Positions 52,122 to 62,500 of a DNA stretch of 64,000 bases are shown here, piece by piece (the stretch's first letter is position 1; the number at the start of each line of letters is the position of its first letter). This stretch comes from Cyanophora paradoxa (taxonomy: Eukaryota; Glaucocystophyceae; Cyanophorales; Cyanophoraceae): the NCBI GenBank assembly GCA_004431415.1, contig QPMI01000408.1, forward strand, positions 806,001 to 870,000. Direction: 5' to 3'. The notes below the pieces were generated by a model. That model did no database searches. It worked only from the letters and a program-made list of their open reading frames with translations, and was not told where the DNA came from. The translations under genes and the position numbers were made by a program.

Positions 52122-53123
52122 ATGAGCTCCCGAGCCGTAAGAGCTAGCCTTAGAACCGAAATCAACGAGCTTGCACAGAGGCTGTATGAGCGAGGCTACA
52201 TTAATGCAACGTATAGGAACTCGCTACTGCGGCCTCTTTCAAACACCAGGACCCACACTGACACACTCCGATCCTCTCTAGCATCACTGCTCAGGCTGCA
52301 GGGGACAGAAAGGCCTCAGCGTCCGCTGTACGGGCGAGACGTTGCCGCTCATTTTGAGAGGGCGCAGGCTGCGCGAGCAGCAGCAACACAGGAGATTGAT
52401 GAAGTTGCGGAAGCTATATCAGGGCTATTCCGCGAGCAGGCATCGGCCAACGTTAACGTAGTTCGCACCTATACTCACCACGAGTATCCAGGGCTGCTTT
52501 TCACGAAGGACATTATAGAGATAGAGCCGACAGCTGATCCAGAGAGAGTGAAAGAATTGACGATAGCGTTTCTGAATGAGCTGCGAATCCCAGAGAGGAT
52601 TGGAGCTGCTGTTTTAATTCGCTTTCATTTTGAGAATTTCCACATGTACCGCACGCAGCTTGCGACCATAGAGGAGGGCACGATGCAGTCACTTCTAGCA
52701 AATCTCGCGGAGAAGATGGAGAGTTGGATGCTAGCGCAGCAGCCCTACGAGGACACTGATGTCTGGCCAGTCGTGCAGATCGAGGTGCTTATCGCAGAAA
52801 ACGCAGCAGGGGCTCTGGGAAATGTACCTAAGCTGCCCTTTGGAGGGAAGGCTCTAACGATGAACAAGATCTACTGTCCGATCTCTCCAGAGGACAACTG
52901 CGTGCTTGAATGCTTTGAGCATGAGAAGCTCAATCCCGGTCGCCTGAACCTTGAGAGAGTATATAAGAAGCTTCAGCATGTTGATTACAGTTCAATTCGC
53001 ACACAGCTGGGGCTTCCACGGGGCCTAATTGTAGTCGATGAACCTACCATACGCAAGCTGAGAAAAAATGGTATATTGGGCGTTCTGCCCCACGATACGA
53101 TTTATCGTCTCATATCTCATTGA
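52122..53123 (+). CDS. Viral protein of unknown function, 333 aa
   Basis: The N-terminal two thirds are helical and charged (HFERAQAARAAATQEIDEVAEA, residues ~76-95 region). A mixed alpha/beta part follows (ERIGAAVLIRFHFENFHMYR). The C-terminal quarter has MNKIYCPISPEDNCVLECF, a Cys-containing segment somewhat like the start of Polinton polymerase N-terminal domains (D-N-x-C-x-x-x-C). Homology could not be shown. The protein ends LPHDTIYRLISH, and exactly this 3' end is the first unit of a 133-bp tandem array. Confidence 0.65.
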   Translation: MSSRAVRASLRTEINELAQRLYERGYINATYRNSLLRPLSNTRTHTDTLRSSLASLLRLQGTERPQRPLYGRDVAAHFERAQAARAAATQEIDEVAEAISGLFREQASANVNVVRTYTHHEYPGLLFTKDIIEIEPTADPERVKELTIAFLNELRIPERIGAAVLIRFHFENFHMYRTQLATIEEGTMQSLLANLAEKMESWMLAQQPYEDTDVWPVVQIEVLIAENAAGALGNVPKLPFGGKALTMNKIYCPISPEDNCVLECFEHEKLNPGRLNLERVYKKLQHVDYSSIRTQLGLPRGLIVVDEPTIRKLRKNGILGVLPHDTIYRLISH

Positions 53124-53634
53124 ATTTCATAAATCCTTACCATAAACGAATTTTTCTATAAATAACACACACGTATACCATATTTCTCGATTGTCGTACA
53201 TTGAATCCAAAAACTTTCTGCCCCACGATACGATTTATCGTCTCATATCTCATTGAATTTCATAAATCCTTACCATAAACGAATTTTTCTATAAATAACA
53301 CACACGTATACCATATTTCTCGATTGTCGTACATTGAATCCAAAAACTTTCTGCCCCACGATACGATTTATCGTCTCATATCTCATTGAATTTCATAAAT
53401 CCTTACCATAAACGAATTTTTCTATAAATAACACACACGTATACCATATTTCTCGATTGTCGTACATTGAATCCAAAAACTTTCTGCCCCACGATACGAT
53501 TTATCGTCTCATATCTCATTGAATTTCATAAATCCTTACCATAAACGAATTTTTCTATAAATAACACACACGTATACCATATTTCTCGATTGTCGTACAT
53601 TGAATCCAAAAACTTTCTGCCCCACGATACCATT
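53083..53634. repeat. 133-bp tandem array beginning inside the 3' end of the preceding gene
   Basis: Units start with TTCTGCCCCACGATAC at 53083, 53216, 53349, 53482 and 53615, exactly 133 bp apart and practically identical. The fifth diverges after CATTTATCG. The first unit includes the last 13 codons and the stop of the 333-aa gene. Each later unit repeats those codons without a start. Confidence 0.95.
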
Positions 53635-53939
53635 TATCGTAATATTCCACCGATCCACCGATACTCCACCATATTCTCCGATAACTACAACTGAAAAAAT
53701 AGCGATATACTCATGTATATGTAAGGTATATACATCCGAGCCTCCGTATATACCACCCCGGACAACTTCCGATTTTTCATTTTTTTTACTTTTTTTTCGC
53801 ATATCACGACATATACATATATATACCGGCGTCACCGACATATTCGGGGTCATCACATCGCGGCGATTCCGAAAACATGTAGAATGCATGGAAGTATAAT
53901 TTTGTGTTTTTGTGTGTTATTCGACCAATCACAAGCCAC

Positions 53940-54135
53940 TAGACAGGGTTAGACAGGATTAGACAGGGTTAGACAGGTTCGCTAGACAAGCCCTAGACAA
54001 GCCCTAGACAAGCCGCCAAAGACTTGACGTTTTTACGACAAGCCGCCAAAGACTTGACGTTTTTACGACAAGCCGCCAAAGACTTGACGTTTTTACGACA
54101 AGCCGCCAATGAAGACTTGTCGTTTAAACGACAAG
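53940..54135. repeat. Minisatellites (AGACAGG and 30-bp GACAAGCCGCC units) between convergent genes
   Basis: Short AGACAGGGTT-type units run to about 53990. Four copies of a 30-bp unit, GACAAGCCGCCAAAGACTTG followed by a T run, come next (about 54007-54125). Each unit can form an imperfect GACAAG/CTTGAC hairpin followed by T. The stretch 53640-53940 is AT-rich without a supported gene. Confidence 0.8.
54116..54135. terminator. 20-bp perfect palindrome between convergent viral genes
   Basis: CTTGTCGTTTAAACGACAAG is self-complementary. It lies between the end of the 333-aa gene (plus) and the end of the packaging ATPase (minus). Transcript-end hairpins are known between convergent genes in several virophages and large DNA viruses. 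That role is inferred here. Confidence 0.4.
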
Positions 54136-54413
54136 CCGCCACCAAATTATTTAATTTCATTCATGGGTGACAGGGGGGATACCGGTTAAGGTGACAGGGG
54201 TGACAGGGGGGATACCAAAAAGTTAGAAAAAACGAAACCAAACAAAAACAAAACAACACGAACAAAAAAGAAAAAAACATGAGCGACCGAGTAGAAAACT
54301 CGAAAAACAATCGAAACGCCACGCAAACCGTCAACACCCTGTATCTCTTCACCAAATCATCGCCTTGCAAAACCAAAAATAGCGCCGGAATGCTCTCGAA
54401 AAGCTCTACAAGG

Positions 54414-55176
54414 CTACATCGTAACCGTAGCGCCCTCGCGCTGTATGCGAGCCAACCGTTCCTTCTTTTGCAGTGCCCGTTGCCGAACTTCCGAGTCATC
54501 TTTTTCAAGTCGTCTTCTGATAGGATCGCCCGGTCTGTGTAGAACTTAACGTCGTAGCCTTGCAAACCCACGCAGACCACCTGATAACTATGACCCCATA
54601 GCCTATTTAGTTCCTTAAAGTCTCTCTTACTGAGACCACCATTATATTCATCAAAAGCACAGTTAAACTCTTTTTCGTTCCCTAATATATTGAAAAAGAC
54701 CACGAGTTCGAGGTTGCGCCTAATTGTAGTGCTTACTGAGCACATGCGTTGTGAATTCACGATGAGGATATCATATAATGTCTTCCAGAGGTTACCAGCT
54801 TTTTCAAGACCATATTCGTCTCCATATTTAGCGAGGATCCAATCATGTCATCTAATATCAAAACTAAGCTGTTCTTTCTCTCTCCCTTTTCGATTCGTTT
54901 CTTTTGCATCCCGATGAGCTTAACCACAAGGTCATCGTTCCATTCCTCAAATATGTTATCGGGGTGTGTGATGTCTTGCCATTGACCAGTAAATGCAGTC
55001 GAACTAAAAACCACGACCTGATCGATTTGGTCGCGAAGCTCATACAGTAAATATTTCGCAAACGTAGTCTTCCCAGTGTTACTACGTCCCCAGCAACCGA
55101 TTCTTGTTGGTAAAACTATGTTCCTTGCAGGATCCAACTCAGGTATTTCATCCAGATTTATGGTTTCCTTATCCAT
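54414..55176 (-). pseudogene. FtsK/HerA-type genome packaging ATPase, with two frame breaks
   Basis: It would pump viral DNA into the capsid. Start ATG at 55176 (MDKETINLDEIPELDP). Walker A is GRSNTGKTTF (residues 30-39) and Walker B LVLILDD (104-110), followed by the LVTSGRHY sensor region typical of the A32 family. The frame breaks just after this at about 54766 and again at about 54505 in a run of five A on the coding strand. Each is consistent with one missing base, and the last segment ends at a stop at 54414-54416. The total length of about 254 codons is usual for Polinton-like virus ATPases. It follows the major capsid gene by 76 bp. This is either a decaying copy or sequence errors. 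Confidence 0.85.
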
Positions 55177-55252
55177 TACAGTAAAGACATAAAAAAACAG
55201 ACAAAAGCGGCACGCTAAGCGAGCCTTGCGCGAGCGCCGCACCTTACTACGC

Positions 55253-56476
55253 TTAGAAGTTGCTAACTTTGAGGGTCGACAGTTGATAGCCATTGATTAC
55301 AAGGACATTGTGGCGAAGTGTGAATATATCCACCACAACCGGATTGGCATCAGTGCAGCCATTCACTGTGAGGTTCATGTAGCTTGATGACGAGTTGAAA
55401 AAGTCCTGATAACCGAGAACCGAGTTGTGCAGGGAATCCTTGCCGGACTTGCTCAGAACAACACCATAAACGCTTCCCTCAGCGACTCCAACAGCCGCAC
55501 CACCTGTGCTCGCACCCTTGTAGTGAGAGGGGATGTGGTTCACAGCGGAAAGGAAGCCCGAGATTGGCTTATTTGAAATATCGAGGGTGCGATTGTTGTG
55601 GTAAATCTCGAAGTTGGTGATGTTGTAGGTTTCGCCCTTGCCATAGAAGCGAGAGTGGTTAACCGTTTTCAGATCCGCATTCTTTCGGACTGTAAGCAGA
55701 ACCGAGTGGACGAGCCCGCTCACATTAGCAAGCGAGACCTCAGTCGCAGTGTCGGCATCCGCCGTTTTCAGTGGGCGGGTTTGCTTGTGGAGAACCTCAG
55801 TAATTGGGATGCGAATGCCACCCTCTTCGTTTGCCATTTTAAGCAGTCGCTCCGCCTCATCAGAGGAAATGTTAACGAACTGACAAACGAGATGGCAATC
55901 GCTCATAGCGATGGTAGCATTTAAAGCAAGAGTTACAACAGTCGAAGCCCGGAAATCGACCTCAATTTGGGGCATCTCAGCAAGTGCACAGAGGGGGAAG
56001 TAAGAGTCGTCCCACATTTGCGAGGGGATCTTAACAATAAACTCGCGAGAAGTGTTATTAAGAACAATAGCGGCATCATCCATGCCATAGGAGGTGGCGA
56101 GAGCACCCAGAGTTGAGGGATCGTTGTCGACGATGGTGTTCACAGTGATCCAGTCACCGGGTAACGTAAGTTTAAAACCGCCATGGACGATTCGGACATT
56201 TTCAATGAAGCTACTCGCACAGTTTGGAAGGGTAGCGTTCGCACCACCACCACCAGTGAGTTTGAAGTAGAGGGAGAGACCGCTGAGTAGCTGTTTGCGT
56301 GGGAGGTCAAAGACCGCAGTAGAAGCAAAGCCAAAGGTGTTGCCACGAGGCTTGACTGTTTCAATGAATGGCTTATATTTCGGGTTGGCGCCAATGACCA
56401 GACCGGGGGATAGATATAGTTCGCTCGAATTGGGGGTGACGAGGAGCTCTTTAAGAGTGGTTCCAGCGAGCGCCAT
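55253..56476 (-). CDS. Major capsid protein, double jelly-roll
   Basis: The protein is 407 aa with an uninterrupted frame. It is beta-rich throughout, without signal peptide or membrane segment. Examples are GLSLYFKLTGGGGANATLP, ENVRIVHGGFKLTLPGDW, MPQIEVDFRASTVVTLAL and DCHLVCQFVNISSDEAERL. Length, the alternating strand pattern and the position next to the packaging ATPase and opposite the minor capsid gene fit Polinton-like virus major capsid proteins. It starts at 56476, 52 bp from the divergent minor capsid start. The assignment rests on context and fold pattern rather than a signature motif. Confidence 0.75.
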   Translation of the reverse strand: MALAGTTLKELLVTPNSSELYLSPGLVIGANPKYKPFIETVKPRGNTFGFASTAVFDLPRKQLLSGLSLYFKLTGGGGANATLPNCASSFIENVRIVHGGFKLTLPGDWITVNTIVDNDPSTLGALATSYGMDDAAIVLNNTSREFIVKIPSQMWDDSYFPLCALAEMPQIEVDFRASTVVTLALNATIAMSDCHLVCQFVNISSDEAERLLKMANEEGGIRIPITEVLHKQTRPLKTADADTATEVSLANVSGLVHSVLLTVRKNADLKTVNHSRFYGKGETYNITNFEIYHNNRTLDISNKPISGFLSAVNHIPSHYKGASTGGAAVGVAEGSVYGVVLSKSGKDSLHNSVLGYQDFFNSSSSYMNLTVNGCTDANPVVVDIFTLRHNVLVINGYQLSTLKVSNF

Positions 56477-56528
56477 TGTTTACTAATCGTGAACAAAATA
56501 ATTTATACACGGATAGTAACGAACACAA
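56477..56528. promoter_or_regulatory. Divergent promoter region of the two capsid genes
   Basis: The 52-bp spacer between the two ATGs contains ATTTATACAC (56501-56510), which is GTGTATAAAT on the minus strand, about 20-30 bp from both starts. It lacks the CTTAAAGA motif, suggesting separate (late) control of capsid genes. Confidence 0.4.
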
Positions 56529-57424
56529 ATGGGAAAAATACTAATCAATATCGATTCCAGGGATCGCGAAGCTGATTCTACCAGTTCCGCGAATTTCCGC
56601 TATAAACTTCCCTATCCCGTGAAGCGAGTCAAATCTTGCAGAATCACGAATTTTGAGCTATTTAATAATCTATACAACCTCACCACAGATGGAACCATTA
56701 CCACAGTCACCTACGATAACATCAATGCCAGAAGACCCGGACAAACACCTTCAAAGCCGGAAATTACGACCCCACGAGCCTTGTTAATTACCTTAACGTT
56801 CTGATTGGCACACAGCAGTATGCGCAGAATGGAGGTGGAACCTACACCCGCAAATTCAAAGTGTTCTACGACTCAAACACCATGAAACTAAGGATCCTTT
56901 CAAATGAGGCATTCGGTCTCCGGTTTGCCTCGCTTCCAGTGGCAAACTTTACAGGATTCCAGGTCGCTGACAAACTGTATTTAGGTGCAGTGTTGGCAGT
57001 AAACGAAACCTATGATGCACTCGTTTACACACACGAATTATATTCGGAGGTTCCCCTCGACCTTCTGTATTACTCATACATGTTGCTCCACATTGAGCAG
57101 CTACGAGGCACTGTGATCAGTCGCAACCCATCCGATTGCTATGCAATTGCAAAGATCATTCTCGACCAGCAGGTCGGAGCCCTGTTAAAATACGAGGGTT
57201 CCAATGCAACTATGGTGGCATCTGACATGATTGACCGCGAGCTTGAATACCTCGACATCGCACTGAAATACTATAATGGGATTCAGGTCACCTTGCACAG
57301 CGATTGGAGCATGACGCTTGAAATCGTCACTGACGATGGTGGGAACAGAAACAAGAAAGACCTCAAAGCTATATTTGCCGATTTGCAGGATCACCTCCTC
57401 CCATTCGATAGGTCATTTTCGTAA
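56529..57424 (+). pseudogene. Minor capsid (penton) protein, single jelly-roll, one frame break
   Basis: The N-terminus INIDSRDREADSTSSANFRYK is the conserved start of Polinton-like virus and virophage minor capsid proteins (N-x-D-S-R-D-R ... S-S-x-F). The first frame stops near 56804. The remainder, reading VLIGTQQYAQNGGG, KVFYDSNTMKLRILSN and later LLYYSYMLLHIEQLRG, is in another frame up to 57424. One missing A in the short run near 56760 would join them into about 298 residues, the usual size. It is therefore either an error or recent loss. The protein would form pentons at capsid vertices with the major capsid protein. Confidence 0.8.
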
Positions 57425-57453
57425 ATTAATATCGCACCCTAAATTAAGAATCA

Positions 57454-58236
57454 ATGCCGCGTCAAGCTACCGCCAAACCACGCAAAACCAAACCGAAAGA
57501 TTACCTCAGCACGCCGGCAAGTGTGGCAGACGTGGATACCCCCACTAAATTTGGAAGAGGCAAAGCAGACAAAGCCAAAGCTGTGTATCACGTTGGTGAT
57601 ATTGAGCGCGATGTCCACTCTTCGCGAAACGAGTTCATTCAAGGACAGATCAGTGATCGAAACGATGCGAACGCTTTGATTGATGAAGTCCCGCTGAATA
57701 AGATGCCCGGTAACAAGAGAGGACGAAAGAAGGGAACGATCATAAATTCGACAAAGGAACGAATCGCTTCAAAGAAAGTATTACTGAAAGAGCTCGATAT
57801 CGGCAACGTGTATTCGGTGCAGACAGGCGATCGCTACCGCTATTATCTTGCGAAGCCAGGCAAGGGCATATCCAGTCTCACACGAGCCAGTGCGAAAGAA
57901 TTGGTGGAAGGTATCGCCAAAGAGACGAAGCTCGAAAACCAAATCATGGAGCAAAAGATCACAAAGGAAAAGGTGGACGAGAAACCAGTGGTTGCATCGG
58001 AAGTACTTGCTGATCCAATCGCGCCAGCAATCAGTGCCACACCCGATCAGTTAATTGCGAAAACGATCGCACTACAAGACACAAACACCGCCACCAATCT
58101 CCCGATCGCAAACAAGCACATCCTGAAAATCGCCACCTCGACAAGCGAGCCACTTAACTCCATTCCCCGTGTGTCCCAGCCATTTATTAGCGGGTTTGCA
58201 AAGCTCGGATTAAAGCCAGGTTACAGGAGGCTCTGA
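57454..58236 (+). CDS. Basic viral protein of unknown function, 260 aa
   Basis: The N-terminus is very basic (RQATAKPRKTKPKD) and a central patch reads GNKRGRKKGTIINSTKER. A helical Lys/Glu-rich segment follows (ELVEGIAKETKLENQIMEQK), then a Pro/Thr-rich tail. It starts 29 bp after the minor capsid gene on the same strand, so it may be a DNA-binding core or minor virion protein. No homologous family was recognised. Confidence 0.6.
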   Translation: MPRQATAKPRKTKPKDYLSTPASVADVDTPTKFGRGKADKAKAVYHVGDIERDVHSSRNEFIQGQISDRNDANALIDEVPLNKMPGNKRGRKKGTIINSTKERIASKKVLLKELDIGNVYSVQTGDRYRYYLAKPGKGISSLTRASAKELVEGIAKETKLENQIMEQKITKEKVDEKPVVASEVLADPIAPAISATPDQLIAKTIALQDTNTATNLPIANKHILKIATSTSEPLNSIPRVSQPFISGFAKLGLKPGYRRL

Positions 58237-58574
58237 GCCGACCTAAGCGAAGCCCGGCGCTGAAAAGTTTTCTAATGTTAGAGTAGCGCTACGTAACAAG
58301 AACCTATCTCGTAGTGAGTGCTCGCGCATTTTATCCTTTTTTTCGTAGGATCCATGTGCATTTCGCTTTTAACACCTGTTCTACCGGGTTCATTGGTAGT
58401 AACTTGGGCGCCCCCGACAAGTCAGCCCCGCATCGGGACTTATTTTTGTAGCTTCTACCGGTTGTAGGGGTCAAAAAATGATAATGTTCTGAAAAAAGTC
58501 GGTTGTGCGTATATCCGACAAGAAAAAGGACTTAAAGATTTCTCGCTATATATCAGAAGAGGAAGCAAGATAGA
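58237..58574. other. Gap between viral genes
   Basis: There is no ORF of note. It contains two CTACCGG(G/T)T half-palindromes (about 58380 and 58457), a T-rich tract near 58340 and, at its end, the CTTAAAGA motif of the next gene. Confidence 0.6.
58531..58538 (+). promoter_or_regulatory. CTTAAAGA promoter-like motif, 44 bp before ATG
   Basis: It is preceded by GA and followed by an A/T-rich stretch containing CTATATATC about 20 bp before the start. The same distance is found at the next gene. Confidence 0.55.
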
Positions 58575-58829
58575 ATGCCAGTCACCGAAGCCCAGAAGCG
58601 TGCCATTGACCGTTTCCGGAAGTCTGAGAAAGGGCAGGAGTATTTGAAAAAGTATAACGCAAAGTTGGCTAAGCAAGTGAAGGATCTATATAATTCCGAC
58701 GAGTGCTACCGAGCAATGAGAATTGTCGACAGCTCCCAGCGTCATTACGTTTCTAATGCTATATGCTTTGTTAAGTATCTATATGGAGTTCCACGAACCA
58801 ATCGAGGTCGCCCATCGAAATATTGCTAA
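58575..58829 (+). CDS. Small basic viral protein, 84 aa
   Basis: It is helical and charged (TEAQKRAIDRFRKSEKGQEY, residues 4-23) with an RGRPSK segment near the C-terminus resembling an AT-hook core (R-G-R-P). It may bind DNA. The start is supported by the upstream motif at -44. No family was recognised. Confidence 0.6.
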   Translation: MPVTEAQKRAIDRFRKSEKGQEYLKKYNAKLAKQVKDLYNSDECYRAMRIVDSSQRHYVSNAICFVKYLYGVPRTNRGRPSKYC

Positions 58830-58997
58830 TTCGTTTTTTCTCAGCGCATTTGCTCTGAGAACCAGCGCGAGAGCAACCGCGCTTAGACCGATAAACTCCC
58901 TTTGTGTTATTTTTCGAGCTTGTTTATCGAGCCAACCCTTTTGTTATTTTTACGAAAATGCCCGTCGCCCAAAAATTGACGCGTTCCCAAAAAATGA

Positions 58998-59005
58998 CTT
59001 AAAGA
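58998..59005 (+). promoter_or_regulatory. CTTAAAGA promoter-like motif, 44 bp before ATG
   Basis: It reads GACTTAAAGAAATATTTTG, with a TATATAAT box about 20 bp before the start. Distance and sequence match the element before the 84-aa gene. Confidence 0.55.
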
Positions 59006-59041
59006 AATATTTTGTAGGATATATAATAGAACAACAACGAA

Positions 59042-59566
59042 ATGCCCCGCGCCGTTAGCATTCAATCCACTAAGTTGAGACAACGTATTCTTTCAAAGCT
59101 TGGCTATGGTTTCGCAAACGGGTTTCTGACAGAAGAGCAGTTCAATGCTTTCGGAAACTTTGCCTTTGTACGACGACCGAGGCTAAATGCTCTGAATGAC
59201 ATTGAGCAAACAATCGATAATATCGTAGCACGTGGTGAGGGAAGACTTGACCAACAGAACGAGATCGAGAGGTTCGGTAATATTGATGTTATTGAGGGTG
59301 GAAAAAAGAAGACGAAAGCGGAGCGGATCGCTGAAAAACGCAGCAAGAGATCAGAGAGGAAGCAAGAGAAAAAGGCAAAGAGGGCAGAGAGAGCCGCTAA
59401 AAATGTGGAGAAGCAGGAGGCGAAACAACAGCGGGCAAAGGAGCGCAGACAGCGCAGTGAGACCGAGATTATGCAAGCCATGAATAATCTTGTGGTTGAG
59501 CTCACATGGAAAAACCCAGAACAAACAAAATTAAATCTGTCCATGAATTCGTTGACAAACGTATAG
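59042..59566 (+). CDS. Viral coiled-coil protein of unknown function, 174 aa
   Basis: The first part (RQRILSKLGYGFANGFLTEE) is followed by a long Lys/Arg/Glu/Ala-rich helix (about residues 95-145, KKTKAERIAEKRSKRSERKQ) that should form a charged coiled coil. The 3' end overlaps the DNA polymerase start by 61 bp in another frame, so both are probably translated from one region. No function is assigned. Confidence 0.6.
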   Translation: MPRAVSIQSTKLRQRILSKLGYGFANGFLTEEQFNAFGNFAFVRRPRLNALNDIEQTIDNIVARGEGRLDQQNEIERFGNIDVIEGGKKKTKAERIAEKRSKRSERKQEKKAKRAERAAKNVEKQEAKQQRAKERRQRSETEIMQAMNNLVVELTWKNPEQTKLNLSMNSLTNV

Positions 59567-62500
59567 GATGGAATGAGTATTACGATCGCTTCCACAATGC
59601 AGTAAGGGAAAGACGTGGGATTAAATTCCACCTGACAGCCAAAGCGGTTTATAAGAAGAAACTCACAATCAATGGAAGATGGACAGGTAAATATGGATTC
59701 GATACATACACAAATATTACCACAAGATACTATCTTATTCTGAATGATCGCCAGGTTAAAACCAATGTTGATGATTCAGTAGATGATCTACAAGAAATTC
59801 TTGAATCCAATCCCAGCGGTGAGTTAGAGACGATCATTGAGCTACAACTACAAATACTCACCTATCAGCCAATAGCAGGCAGTTCTTACATTCCGCTTCC
59901 AAAGGAAATAGAATTGAAAAAGGCGGTCATCAATCCGAGAAACGACGACCAGAAATGCTTTGCATGGGCTGTGACTATTGGGCTACACCACCATGAATTA
60001 TCACATAAGCATCGTTACGATGTGAAGCGATACAGGAAATATGAGAACGAATTTAATTGGGATAGCTTCGAGTTCCCATTAAAGAACAACCCTCGTGAAT
60101 ACGAAAGGGCTTCTAAAATGGTGGGACGACCGATTAATGTATACTCTCTCGAAAAAGACGAGGAAACAAAATTATTGCGGGTTGTTCCAATCCATGTATG
60201 CATGGATCCCAGCAGGCAACATGAGACTATTGACATTCTCGTTTGGGGTGACGAGAAATCAGACACGATGCATTATGGTTTCATTTCCAGCCTGTCTCGT
60301 CTCATCCCCAGCTCGCACCACGGGACAACTCACTTCTGTAAGGCGTGTTTGAGGGGATTTACGAGCGAGAGAATATTAGAGAACCACATCAGATATAACA
60401 AGTGCTACGATCGTCCAAATGCTACTGTCGATACCATGCCTCCCAGTGGTTCTAAAATCATGTGGGAAGACAAGAAGCATGTCGATAAGACGGTTCACCA
60501 TCCTATATTCATTGTTGGTGATTTCGAGTGCATCTTGCAGAACATAGATGAGAAAAGGGGCGAGAGCACAGATGTTTACCAGAAACACATACCCAGTGGA
60601 TACAAGATTATGGTAATTCACAAGGGTGAGATCATTAAGCAGGTCTTGTATCGGAAACAAAACGCAGAAGACGATGATGAGGTGACCACACACTTTATGG
60701 ACACACTGAGAAAGATGGAGTCTGACTTGCTCGACAGATTGCGGACTGTTGAGCCCATGGTAATGGAGTCTTGCGACAAAGAAGACTTCAAAAATTCGAT
60801 CGCCTGTTATCTCTGTGGTGATGAGTTCGGAACTAAAATTACAGATGCAAAAACAGGAATCACCTACACACCAACAAAGGTTCGCGACCATGATCACATC
60901 ACAGGCAAATATCTCGGTGCAGCTTGCAATACTTGCAATCTAAAACGTCGCATCCAGCCAAAGATTCCAGTAGTTTTCCACAATCTCAAAAGCTATGATG
61001 GACACTACATTCTCAAAGCACTCAGAAATGTCAATAATCCCGGTGGGGAAATTCGGTGTATAGCTCAGAATTTCGAGAAGTTCGTAGCTTTCGATGTGGG
61101 GGCTTACAAATTCATGGATTCTCTTAATTTCATGGCTTCCAGTCTCGACAGTCTCGTGAAGAATCTCAGTAGCGAAAATTTCAAGTTCACTAATGAGTGG
61201 TGTGACTCCATGAAATACACACAGGAACAGCGGGAACTACTGATGAAAAAGGGACACTTTCCTTACGATTACCTTGACAGTTTGGAGAAACTCAATGAGA
61301 CACAGCTACCACCCAAAGATGCGTTTTACTCGAAATTAAATGATACTGAGCTGAGCAACGAGGACTACGCCCATTGTACGAAGGTATGGAATTCTTTCAA
61401 TTGCAAGACTCTTGGAGATTATCACGATATCTATCTTGCTACCGATGTGGCACTACTTGCAGACGTTTTCAATACCTTCCGTGATGTTTGCTACGATCAA
61501 TATAAGATTGACCCGATCCATTTCGTCTCAGCACCTCACCTGTCGTGGTATGCAATGTTGAAGTATACAGGTGTTGAGTTGGAACAACTCGATGACCCCG
61601 AAATGTATCGGTTCTTTGAGATGGGAATTCGTGGAGGCACCTCAATGATTTCCACACGATATGGAGAGGCGAATAATCCCTATATGGAGTCTTACGATCC
61701 ATCAAAACCGACGAAGTATATCATGCCTTGGGATGCTAACAATCTTTATGGCAAGGCGATGAGTTTCAAGCTTCCGAGTGGTGGGTTTGATTGGATCAAT
61801 GATGTTGAAAATTTCGATTACATGGGATTTGATGCAGAAGGCGAACAAGGAGCAACATTAGAGGTCGACTTAGAATATCCCGAGCATCTACACGATCTAC
61901 ACAACGATCTCCCGCTTGCCCCTGAGTCGCTTGTAGTTGTGAGCTCGATGCTTTCAGCGAAACAGCTCGAAATGATTGGAGAGGAGAAGCTACCAGAAAT
62001 TCGCAAATTGGTTCCAAATCTCATGGACAAAAAGAACTATATCGTCCACATTAAGAACTTGCAGTATTACGTGAAGAAGGGTATGAGGGTTACGAAAGTG
62101 CATCGTGGTGTTATTTTCGATCAATCGGAATGGTTGAAGTCTTACATTGATTTCAATACGAAACTGAGAACACGAGCAGCCAATGATTTCGAGAAGGACT
62201 TCTACAAGCTCATGAATAACTCAGTTTTCGGGAAGACCATGGAAAATGTCCGAAAGCGAAGCAACATCAAGCTTTGCAGTGATCCAAAGAAGCAGCTAAA
62301 ACACAATGGCAACCCATTGTTGAAGACAATGAAAATCATCAATGAGAATCTCACAGCTTTGGAGTTCTATAAGGGTTCCATTCTCTTGGACAAACCGATT
62401 TATGTGGGTCAAGCCATCTTGGATCTTTCAAAACTGATCATGTATGAGTTCCACTACGACTACATCATGGTGAAGTATGGCAAGGATCGGGCAAGACTTC

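Noticed and set aside
52122-53123. Maturation (Ulp1/adenovirus-type) protease
   Set aside because: The protein has an N-C-x-x-x-C segment but no His-Asp-Gln-Cys order typical of these proteases.
54279-54542. Plus-strand 87-aa ORF opposite the ATPase
   Set aside because: It lies on the antisense strand of the ATPase C-terminus, has no domain and no promoter motif.
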